DNA from: Bacteroidales bacterium UBA5382
Lineage (GTDB): Bacteria; Bacteroidota; Bacteroidia; Bacteroidales; Dysgonomonadaceae
Reading direction: 5' to 3'
NCBI GenBank assembly: GCA_002409745.1
Contig: DHOU01000020.1
Coordinates: 71,132-83,499 of the forward strand
Length of the DNA: 12,368 nt
Made by a program: the position numbers and the translations under genes. Below, piece after piece: positions 7,343 through 12,368 of the stretch. The first letter of the stretch is position 1; the number at the start of each line of letters is the position of its first letter. Under the pieces are notes generated by a model that ran no database searches, was not told the DNA's origin, and saw nothing but the letters and a program-made list of their open reading frames with translations.

Positions 7343-7762
7343 ATGTTACGATTACAAAATATCTCCTTTATACTTCCCGACAAAGATGTACTGTTTCAAG
7401 GTTTGAACCTTGTGGTAAATCTTTACCAAAAGACCGCTCTGATAGGAAATAACGGTGTGGGCAAATCTACCTTGCTGAAAATTATTGCGAAAGAATTACA
7501 ACCTTCCGACGGACAAGTTACCACGGATAATCACCCTTACTATGTTCCCCAAATTTTCGGGCAATTCAATCATTTGAGCGTTGCGCAGGCTTTGGGCATC
7601 GAAGAAAAACTGAACGCTTTGAAAGCAATCTTGAGCGGCAATGCGAGTCAACGCTACTTCGACGCTCTCCGGGACGATTGGACGATAGAGGAACGTTGCA
7701 AGGAGGCGCTTAGCTATTGGCACCTGAACGAATCGACTCTGACTAAAAAATGGACACATTGA
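7343..7762 (+). CDS. ABC-F ATPase, N-terminal fragment (split by frameshift)
   Basis: This 139-residue frame encodes the first half of nucleotide-binding domain 1 of an ABC-F protein. ABC-F proteins are soluble tandem ATPases that bind the ribosomal E site; some protect ribosomes from antibiotics and others are translation factors. Walker A is intact (GNNGVGKST, residues 35-43), followed by Q-loop-region sequence (YYVPQIFGQF). The frame ends just where the LSGGE signature should come, after LTKK, with the out-of-frame tail WTH. The next frame (from 7750) continues the protein exactly, so the two are one gene of about 531 codons interrupted at A6 (7745-7750). I chose ATG 7343 because the domain begins there; the in-frame GTG at 7292 would add 17 residues outside the family fold. 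Alone, this piece cannot form a working ATPase. Confidence 0.85.
   Translation: MLRLQNISFILPDKDVLFQGLNLVVNLYQKTALIGNNGVGKSTLLKIIAKELQPSDGQVTTDNHPYYVPQIFGQFNHLSVAQALGIEEKLNALKAILSGNASQRYFDALRDDWTIEERCKEALSYWHLNESTLTKKWTH
7745..7750 (+). other. A6 tract at the ABC-F frame break
   Basis: The upstream frame reads ACT AAA AAA TGG, while the protein family requires ACT AAA AAA ATG GAC ACA TTG AGC. One extra A would restore a continuous T-K-K-M-D-T-L-S-G-G. The break therefore equals loss of one A from an A7 run. It could be a genuine frameshift mutation, phase variation, transcriptional slippage, -1 ribosomal slippage on AAA AAA, or a sequencing or assembly error. ATG 7750 overlaps the upstream stop (7760-7762) by 13 bases, so reinitiation is also possible. 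Confidence 0.85.
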
Positions 7763-8937
7763 GCGGGGGAGAGAAAACGAAAGTGTTTTTAGCAGGAATT
7801 GTGGTTCATCAACCCGAATTGATTTTATTAGACGAACCGACCAATCATTTGGACACGCCGGGCAGACAGCTTTTGTACGATTTTATTCAATCGACAAAAA
7901 GCACTTTACTAATCGTCAGCCACGACCGTAAATTGTTGAATCATTTGGACACGGTGTGCGAAATGAATCCTAACGGAATAAAAGTTTATGGCGGCAATTA
8001 CGATTTCTACAAGGCACAAAAGCAAATTGAGATGAATGCTTTGAATCAGGATATCCACAGCAAGGAAAAGGCTTTGAAAAAAGCGAAAGAAAAAGAACGG
8101 GAAACCATCGAACGACAGCAAAAACTGGATGTTCGTGCAAAGAAAAATGCCGGCAAAGGAGGTCTTCCCAAAATCGTGGCCAATACGTGGAAAAACAGTG
8201 CCGAAAAGAGTACCGCTAAAATTGCAGATATTCACGCAGATAAAATCGAAAACGTCAGGCAAGCACTCCACGGATTACGGTCGTCTCTTTCGGAAACCAA
8301 CCAAATAAAGTTCGGTTTTGATAACTCGAAACTACACAAGGGCAAAAATTTGGTCATTGCCGAAAATATCAATTTCAACTACGAAAACGAACAATCTTTG
8401 TGGAACGAAAACTTGAATTTTCAAATCGTCAGCGGCGAACGTATTGCGATGAAAGGTCGGAACGGTTCCGGAAAAACCACCTTAATCCAATTGATTACAG
8501 GGAAGTTGGAACCGTCAGTCGGGACGGTTTACCGGGCCGCGAATCAGTCGGTTTATATCGACCAAGAGTATTCATTGCTCGATAACCGACTGAACGTATA
8601 TGAACAAGCGCAACGATTCAACGCCTCGATGTTGCAGGAACACGAGATAAAAACTCGTCTCAACCGGTTTTTATTTACCAGGGAAGATTGGGAAAAAGCC
8701 TGTGTCGTTTTAAGCGGCGGCGAAAAAATGCGTTTGATGATCTGTTGTTTACATATTCAGAGCCAAGCGCCGGATATAATCATTTTGGATGAGCCGACGA
8801 ACAACTTAGATATTCAGAGTATCGAAATATTGACTGCCGCGCTCAATGAGTATGAAGGAACGTTGATCGTTGTCTCACATGACGAAAGTTTTTTGCAGCA
8901 GATTCACATCAACCGTACGATTGAGATGGGCAGATAA
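7750..8937 (+). CDS. ABC-F ATPase, C-terminal fragment (remainder of split gene)
   Basis: This 395-residue frame carries the rest of the ABC-F protein. It starts with the first-domain signature LSGGEKTK, Walker B (LILLDEPTNHLD) and the H-switch (IVSHDRK). Next comes a long charged interdomain linker (about residues 95-190) with a Lys/Glu-rich coiled coil; in this family the linker reaches towards the peptidyl-transferase centre and sets drug specificity. Domain 2 is complete: Walker A GRNGSGKTT, signature LSGGEKMR, Walker B IIILDEPTNNLD and H-switch VVSHDES. No transmembrane segment is present, which separates it from transporter ATPases. All motifs are intact, so the frameshift is probably recent or is bypassed. 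The exact subtype (resistance type or housekeeping type) cannot be decided by eye. Composition looks more AT-rich than the efflux operon. Confidence 0.88.
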   Translation: MDTLSGGEKTKVFLAGIVVHQPELILLDEPTNHLDTPGRQLLYDFIQSTKSTLLIVSHDRKLLNHLDTVCEMNPNGIKVYGGNYDFYKAQKQIEMNALNQDIHSKEKALKKAKEKERETIERQQKLDVRAKKNAGKGGLPKIVANTWKNSAEKSTAKIADIHADKIENVRQALHGLRSSLSETNQIKFGFDNSKLHKGKNLVIAENINFNYENEQSLWNENLNFQIVSGERIAMKGRNGSGKTTLIQLITGKLEPSVGTVYRAANQSVYIDQEYSLLDNRLNVYEQAQRFNASMLQEHEIKTRLNRFLFTREDWEKACVVLSGGEKMRLMICCLHIQSQAPDIIILDEPTNNLDIQSIEILTAALNEYEGTLIVVSHDESFLQQIHINRTIEMGR

Positions 8938-8940
8938 AAC

Positions 8941-9078
8941 TTACAAAGCAAGAATTCTTTTGTCGATGATGTAATCCAGTAATTCTATTTCATTATCTGT
9001 AAATTCGTCATCATTAAAATCCGTGATGGGTTTTACGGTGGTAATCCCGTTTTTTATTTTTTTATAAAGGCGAAACCG
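8941..9078 (-). pseudogene. Minus-strand open frame, probable gene remnant
   Basis: Forty-five codons are open on the minus strand, ending in TAA at 8943-8941, with no ATG, GTG or TTG start. The translation looks protein-like and acidic (ITDFNDDEFTDNEIELLDY, then IIDKRILAL). An in-frame ATG at 9099-9097 lies five codons upstream of an in-frame TAG (9081-9079). This could be the decayed 3' end of a gene that once converged on the ABC-F gene. I do not recognise a family. A chance open frame is possible, because the same stretch also holds a plus-strand terminator and promoter. Confidence 0.3.
9028..9063 (+). terminator. Probable intrinsic terminator of the ABC-F transcript
   Basis: GGG (9028-9030) pairs with CCC (9046-9048) and TTAC (9033-9036) pairs with GTAA (9041-9044) around a GGTG loop, with a small internal mismatch. 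A T-rich tract broken by one A follows at 9050-9063. The hairpin lies about 90 bp after the ABC-F stop and just before the methyltransferase promoter, so it would insulate the two genes. Confidence 0.5.
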
Positions 9079-9079
9079 C

Positions 9080-9087
9080 TATATTTG
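9080..9087 (+). promoter_or_regulatory. Promoter -7 element for the methyltransferase gene
   Basis: TATATTTG is an exact match to the Bacteroidetes -7 consensus TAnnTTTG, 37 bp before the methyltransferase ATG. No TTTG is visible at -33; that region is the T tract of the preceding terminator. The position fits transcription of the downstream gene as its own unit. Confidence 0.6.
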
Positions 9088-9119
9088 CAGTTGGTTCATA
9101 AGGAATCATTTCGCAACTG
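9088..9119 (+). promoter_or_regulatory. Inverted repeat in the methyltransferase 5' leader
   Basis: CAGTTG (9088-9093) and CAACTG (9114-9119) form a perfect 6-bp inverted repeat with a 20-base loop. It spans the stretch between the -7 box and the start codon and ends five bases before ATG 9125. As DNA it could be an operator; as RNA it could affect initiation. Six base pairs is short, so chance is possible. Confidence 0.3.
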
Positions 9120-9124
9120 AAAAA

Positions 9125-9859
9125 ATGAATAAAGATTGGGATTGGATTTTTGAAACGTATGTTCGTCGTTTTACAAGCCCTGATGGACGTGATACCTTCG
9201 AGACAAGCGATGAACTGGTAAAACGGATTATTCTTTTTTCCGATTTATCTCCTCACGATACGGTTATCGATATGGGATGCGGATGGGGAAATGTGTCCCT
9301 CGGAATAGCTCCTTTTGTGGAAAAAGTAATTGGAATTGAGCCAAACGCCACAAATATTCAATCGGCAAAAAGAACGATGCAACAAACATCTGTCCGTAAT
9401 GTCGAATACAGAAAAGGAAGTTTCGAAATTCCGGGTTATGCCGGGAAAGTTGATAAAATAATCAGTTCTCTGGTATTTCATCAAGTCAAAAAGAATAAAA
9501 GGCAGCAGAGTTTGGCAAATGTAAAGAATTTGTTACAACCGGACGGCAGTTTTATTTTATGCGATACGTTGATGTTTTTCGATCCGCGGGAGGACAGAGA
9601 AAAATTTAATGCGGTGTATAGGTACTTGTTAGCGGTAACCACTCCGTCCGATATTTATGATAATCATATTAAACCTTACCTTGCGGATACGGGATATATG
9701 TATTCCTGGTATGATATGGAAAAGTACACGCCGGAAGATTACCGGTATTATTCGAAAGGCGAACTCGAAAAACAATTATTGGAAATAGGTATGGAAATAA
9801 AAAGAATAGAGGAGTTCAGTCCGTTTTTCGGAATATTTAAAATAGAAAATATAGGATGA
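9125..9859 (+). CDS. Class I SAM-dependent methyltransferase
   Basis: This 244-residue soluble protein has a Rossmann-type methyltransferase core. Motif I is VIDMGCGWGNVSL (residues 47-59), the SAM-binding glycine loop. Acidic E72 in IGIEPN would bind the ribose hydroxyls. The post-motif region IISSLVFHQV (about residues 113-122) and LQPDGSFILCDTL (about 137-149) match later core strands. The C-terminal third is rich in Tyr, Asp and Lys and probably sets substrate specificity. The substrate is not evident: the protein resembles the broad methyltransferase 11/25 group rather than a recognisable rRNA or DNA methylase. It has its own promoter. Its place next to an ABC-F gene would fit a ribosome- or drug-modifying role, but that is only context. 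The start is supported by the promoter and leader; the region looks more AT-rich than the flanking operons. Confidence 0.85.
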   Translation: MNKDWDWIFETYVRRFTSPDGRDTFETSDELVKRIILFSDLSPHDTVIDMGCGWGNVSLGIAPFVEKVIGIEPNATNIQSAKRTMQQTSVRNVEYRKGSFEIPGYAGKVDKIISSLVFHQVKKNKRQQSLANVKNLLQPDGSFILCDTLMFFDPREDREKFNAVYRYLLAVTTPSDIYDNHIKPYLADTGYMYSWYDMEKYTPEDYRYYSKGELEKQLLEIGMEIKRIEEFSPFFGIFKIENIG

Positions 9860-9914
9860 TGAAAGGTAATGAGCTACTTTTCAAGAAATATTGGCTTGTC
9901 AGGCATACATAAAA

Positions 9915-10200
9915 ACTTTTAGCTATCGTCCGAGCGATAATACGGTATGATCCGGACATTTTTTGTCCCGGCCGAATGCTCGGATGAGTTGCTCCGGGAA
10001 TTTTTAAGGTCGTCTGAGCCTCAGCTAATGTGATCCGGATACTTTTTTAGTTCATCGGAGGCTCGTCCTTAACAATAAGGATGCTTATGAACTCATCCGA
10101 GGCTCATCCTTAATAATAAGTAAGCTTTTAAAGCCATCCGAGGCTCAGATGAAACAAAAATTAAGCTTTTCAGTTCATCTGAGCCTCATCCGGCCATAAA
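9915..10200. repeat. Degenerate palindromic repeat array with 41-bp pitch
   Basis: About seven units recur with centres near 9935, 9978, 10019, 10061, 10102, 10143 and 10184 (spacings 43, 41, 42, 41, 41, 41). The core approximates CATCYGAG-S-CTCRGATG, itself a near palindrome; the best copies are at 10092-10110, 10135-10151 and 10176-10192. The unit at 9979-9988 is inverted. Between cores lie T-rich tracts, and TGATCCGGA recurs at 9948 and 10031, about two units apart. The array fills most of the 452-bp gap between the methyltransferase and GH43 genes. No ORF longer than a few codons is credible here. Related arrays could exist elsewhere in the genome. The function is unknown. Confidence 0.8.
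10140..10187. repeat. Perfect 14-bp inverted repeat inside the 41-bp array
   Basis: GAGGCTCAGATGAA (10140-10153) is the exact reverse complement of TTCATCTGAGCCTC (10174-10187), with a 20-base A/T-rich loop. It is formed by two neighbouring array units in opposite orientation and is the strongest potential hairpin in the intergenic region. A T run follows only 17 bases later, so it is not a standard terminator. Confidence 0.75.
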
Positions 10201-10219
10201 AGTCTTTTTTTATACGCCG

Positions 10220-10252
10220 CGTCGGCCTTCGCCGATGCTTTTTTCTTCTTTT
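10220..10252 (+). terminator. Probable intrinsic terminator upstream of GH43 gene
   Basis: CGTCGGC (10220-10226) pairs with GCCGATG (10231-10237), with one G-U pair and a CTTC loop, and is followed by a T-rich tail to about 10252. The tail is on the plus strand only. It would stop any transcript that reads from the methyltransferase through the repeat array before it reaches the GH43 gene. Confidence 0.55.
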
Positions 10253-10269
10253 ATATCGCCAAAAATAAG

Positions 10270-10277
10270 TATCTTCG
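10270..10277 (+). promoter_or_regulatory. Possible -7 promoter element for GH43 gene
   Basis: TATCTTCG differs by one base from the TAnnTTTG consensus and lies 34 bp before the GH43 ATG, a normal distance. The -33 region is only T-rich (TTTTA near 10249) with no clear TTTG. A promoter is expected here because a terminator-like hairpin lies just upstream. Confidence 0.4.
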
Positions 10278-10311
10278 CTTTCTCATCTGAATATATACAT
10301 AAAAGACAACA

Positions 10312-11301
10312 ATGAAAACAACAGTTCGATTCGTATTTCTTCTCCTTTTCGGTCTGACGGGCGCGACGGTTCTTTTGCAGGCACAAAAAGCGGGTAATCC
10401 CGTGTTCCCCGGATGGTATGCCGATCCCGAAGGCATTGTCTTCGACGGCCGTTACTGGATTTATCCCACCTACTCCGCGCCGTACGAAAAACAGGTGTTT
10501 ATGGACGCCTTTTCATCGCCCGACCTGGTGAACTGGGCCAAGCACGAGCGCATTATCGATACCTCACGGGTGAAATGGGCCGAAAAAGCCTTGTGGGCGC
10601 CGGCTATCGTACATAAAGACGGGAAGTATTTCTTGTTTTTCGCGGCGAATGATATTCAGAGCGACGAGAGTCCGGGCGGTATCGGCATCGGCGTTTCCGA
10701 CAAACCCGAAGGCCCTTTTAAAGATTATCTAGGCAAGCCCCTGCTCGATAAGTTTCACAACGGCGCGCAGCCCATCGACCAGTTCGTTTTCCGCGATACC
10801 GACGGCCAATATTATATGATTTACGGCGGATGGCGGCATTGCAACATCACCCGCCTGAAAGACGATTTCTCCGGATTTCTGCCTTTCGACGACGGATCGG
10901 TGTTTAAGGAAATCACTCCCGACGGATATGTGGAAGGTTCGGTGATGTTTATCCGTAACGGCAAATATTATTTCATGTGGTCGGAAGGCGGATGGACAGG
11001 CCCCGATTATCGTGTGGCGTATGCCATTGCCGATTCGCCCCTCGGCCCTTTCGAGCGTATCGGTACGATATTGGAACAGGACGGCCGCATTGCCAACGGC
11101 GCGGGGCATAACTCGGTGATTAATATTCCGGGCACCGACGAGTGGTATATGGTATATCATCGCCGTCCGTTAAGCGAAAAGGACGGGAACGCGCGTATGA
11201 CCTGCATCGATAAAATGGTGTTTGATGACGACGGAAAAATCCTCCCCGTGGTGATGACGAACGAAGGCGTCGATGCACGGCCGCTAATGAAGACAAAGTG
11301 A
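10312..11301 (+). CDS. Secreted glycoside hydrolase family 43 enzyme
   Basis: This 329-residue single-domain enzyme has a signal peptide (hydrophobic core about 6-22, likely cut after LQA at 24, no lipobox Cys), so it is periplasmic or secreted. GH43 enzymes are inverting five-bladed beta-propeller glycosidases, mostly arabinofuranosidases, xylosidases or arabinanases. The expected catalytic triad can be placed: base D38 in WYADPEG, pKa-modulating D156 in QPIDQFVF, and acid E208 in GYVEGSVMF. LWAPAIVHKDGKYFLFF and GAGHNSVINIPG are further typical family stretches. There is no C-terminal beta-sandwich or carbohydrate-binding module. The exact substrate cannot be told; the end resembles XlnD-like GH43 enzymes. 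No SusC/SusD or other glycan-use gene is adjacent, so it seems to stand alone. Its GC content looks higher than the methyltransferase's. Confidence 0.9.
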   Translation: MKTTVRFVFLLLFGLTGATVLLQAQKAGNPVFPGWYADPEGIVFDGRYWIYPTYSAPYEKQVFMDAFSSPDLVNWAKHERIIDTSRVKWAEKALWAPAIVHKDGKYFLFFAANDIQSDESPGGIGIGVSDKPEGPFKDYLGKPLLDKFHNGAQPIDQFVFRDTDGQYYMIYGGWRHCNITRLKDDFSGFLPFDDGSVFKEITPDGYVEGSVMFIRNGKYYFMWSEGGWTGPDYRVAYAIADSPLGPFERIGTILEQDGRIANGAGHNSVINIPGTDEWYMVYHRRPLSEKDGNARMTCIDKMVFDDDGKILPVVMTNEGVDARPLMKTK

Positions 11302-11312
11302 CCGGAAGACTT

Positions 11313-11396
11313 TATGAAGTATGAAGTATGAATTATGAGGTATGAATTAGACATTCGACCTTCGACAAAAGACTGATGACCGGTGACCGGCGACTA
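11313..11396. repeat. Heptad repeat array 3 between convergent genes
   Basis: Five TATGAAG-like heptads (11313-11347) are followed by seven units with GAC cores at exactly 11350 + 7k (11350 to 11392). The two blocks are offset by one base. Sequence at 11353-11366 matches 94-107 of array 1 at 13 of 14 bases, and the 10-mer GACCGGTGAC occurs in both (63-72 and 11378-11387). The array fills the gap between the 3' ends of the GH43 and DUF368 genes, so it is not a promoter. No clear intrinsic terminator is seen here. Confidence 0.85.
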
Positions 11397-11398
11397 AT

Positions 11399-12325
11399 TT
11401 AAAATATCTCTTCCCTCGGATATTTGTTTTCCACTTTGCTGAAAAGATACGAGGCAATGGCGCCTACAATAAGAAAAATGACGCACAATGCCAATGCGCC
11501 GCCGAAGCTCAAACCGGCCGCAGCGAGTTGCTCCGTTTGGAAAGCGGGAAACACGATGGTCGGAAAGATGGCCAGTGATGAGCCGATAACCATGCCGAGT
11601 ATGAAATGATACATCCCCGGATAATATCTTTTAAAGAGATAGGCCGCCAGCTTGGCAAAGGCCAATACGCAAATAATAAATCCAACGACAAGGGGGATAA
11701 TAACGGCAAAGTCGAAATCTTTTATGCCCGTGGCCATCTTGTCATACAGCCCGAAATAAATCAGGAAGTTCGATGGGCTCATCCCGGGGACAATCACGCC
11801 CAGCCCGATGAGTGCGCCCGATCCCAACCAGGGGATAATGCCCGGTGTTACCTCCGTCAGTTGTTGCCCGCCGATGATCATCAAGAAGAAGATGAGCAGG
11901 GTGGAGGCGATGAGGATGAGGAAGTCCTTCCCCGAACGCCCTTGCTTTCCGGCGGTGCGGTAAAGTGACGGGAAGGTACCTATCACGAAGCCGATAAACA
12001 AACAGATGAACTGTGCTGCGTATTTTCCGAACGCTTTCTCTACGAATATCGAAAACAAAACGATGCCGATGCCGGCGCCGATAAATACGGGTAGGAAATA
12101 CAGCAGATTGGCGATAAAGTTTTTCCGGATGTCGGATAAGAACCGGATGAGCCGGTCGTAAATGCCGAGGATGACGGCCAATACGCCGCCCGACAAGCCG
12201 GGAAGAATGAAGCCGATGCCGACAATGATACCTTTTATTAACCGTACGAACCAGTCGGCGACGGGATTGGGTTGAGGAACACTCGTTGAACGGGTTGCGT
12301 CAGTTTTTGTGGGGCGTTGATCCAT
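11399..12325 (-). CDS. DUF368 membrane protein (PopT-like polyprenyl-phosphate translocase family)
   Basis: This 308-residue protein is almost entirely hydrophobic, with about eight membrane segments after a polar N terminus of about 24 residues. It belongs to DUF368. Members of this family (PopT) have been shown to return undecaprenyl phosphate across the cytoplasmic membrane for cell-wall recycling. The signature motif occurs twice with identical spacing: P42-G-L-S-G then G54-I-Y-D57, and P180-G-M-S-P then G192-L-Y-D195. This indicates two structural repeats, as expected for a transporter with internal pseudosymmetry. The gene converges on GH43 and has its own promoter at its 5' end. The ATG at 12325 follows a good -7 box at a suitable distance. 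The function here is inferred from the family. DedA proteins do the same job and could be redundant. Confidence 0.92.
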   Translation of the reverse strand: MDQRPTKTDATRSTSVPQPNPVADWFVRLIKGIIVGIGFILPGLSGGVLAVILGIYDRLIRFLSDIRKNFIANLLYFLPVFIGAGIGIVLFSIFVEKAFGKYAAQFICLFIGFVIGTFPSLYRTAGKQGRSGKDFLILIASTLLIFFLMIIGGQQLTEVTPGIIPWLGSGALIGLGVIVPGMSPSNFLIYFGLYDKMATGIKDFDFAVIIPLVVGFIICVLAFAKLAAYLFKRYYPGMYHFILGMVIGSSLAIFPTIVFPAFQTEQLAAAGLSFGGALALCVIFLIVGAIASYLFSKVENKYPREEIF

Positions 12326-12346
12326 AAAGTTGTATTATTTTGGGCA

Positions 12347-12354
12347 CAAATATA
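12347..12354 (-). promoter_or_regulatory. Promoter -7 element for the DUF368 gene
   Basis: Read on the minus strand, this is TATATTTG, an exact TAnnTTTG match, 21 bases before the DUF368 ATG. The matching -33 element would lie just past the right edge of the window and cannot be seen. Confidence 0.6.
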
Positions 12355-12368
12355 CATAAAAGTATACA

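Noticed and set aside
7745..7751. Canonical -1 programmed frameshift heptamer
   Set aside because: In the zero frame the site is T AAA AAA, not X XXY YYZ, and no downstream pseudoknot was found. Slippage remains possible but not as a textbook site.
9856..9912. 18-codon ORF overlapping the methyltransferase stop
   Set aside because: It has an ATG overlap with the stop, but it is too short, matches nothing known and has no other support.
9915..10200. CRISPR array
   Set aside because: The pitch is regular, but the repeats are degenerate, some are inverted, the intervals are also similar to each other, and there is no cas gene nearby.
11606..11968. 120-codon plus-strand ORF opposite the DUF368 gene
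   Set aside because: The translation is highly charged and low-complexity, the usual mirror of a membrane protein; the minus-strand frame is clearly the gene.

Overview
The window looks like chromosomal DNA from a Bacteroidales bacterium (Bacteroides, Parabacteroides or Tannerella-like). Three things point there: Bacteroidetes-type promoters (TAnnTTTG at -7, with TTTG at -33 in one case), A-rich ribosome-binding regions without a strong Shine-Dalgarno, and gene families typical of that phylum. These families are MacB/FtsX permeases with a TolC-type channel and an NtrC-type two-component pair, a secreted GH43 enzyme, and DUF368. No mobile element, CRISPR array, tRNA or rRNA was recognised.

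Positions 1-7178 form one plus-strand operon: two MacB/FtsX-type ABC permeases (123-1406, 1421-2671), a TolC-like outer-membrane channel (2768-4243), a small unknown protein (4266-4517), a sigma-54-dependent response regulator (4514-5869) and its histidine kinase (5871-7178). Gaps are short, and the last three genes are coupled by an ATGA overlap and a 1-bp gap. The ATPase and periplasmic adaptor such a pump needs are absent and probably lie upstream. The simplest reading is an envelope-stress or toxic-compound efflux system carrying its own regulator.

Positions 7190-9860 look more AT-rich. They hold an ABC-F ATPase gene behind a good promoter and a possible 13-codon leader ORF. The gene is split by a one-base frameshift at an A6 tract, just before the first LSGGE signature. 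A compact terminator/promoter region follows, overlapping a minus-strand open frame that looks like a gene remnant, and then a class I SAM-dependent methyltransferase. An ABC-F protein beside a methyltransferase suggests an acquired cassette, possibly for resistance, but this is inference.

Positions 9860-10311 are a long intergenic region dominated by a degenerate array of about seven palindromic units at a 41-43 bp pitch, followed by a terminator-like hairpin. A secreted GH43 glycosidase (10312-11301) follows. A DUF368 membrane protein, related to polyprenyl-phosphate translocases, converges on it from the minus strand (11399-12325).

The most unusual structure is a set of three intergenic arrays with a strict 7-bp pitch (34-117, 2679-2748, 11313-11396). 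Their sequences differ, but a GAC/TAC core recurs every 7 bases, and the middle array has a clear 21-bp higher-order period.
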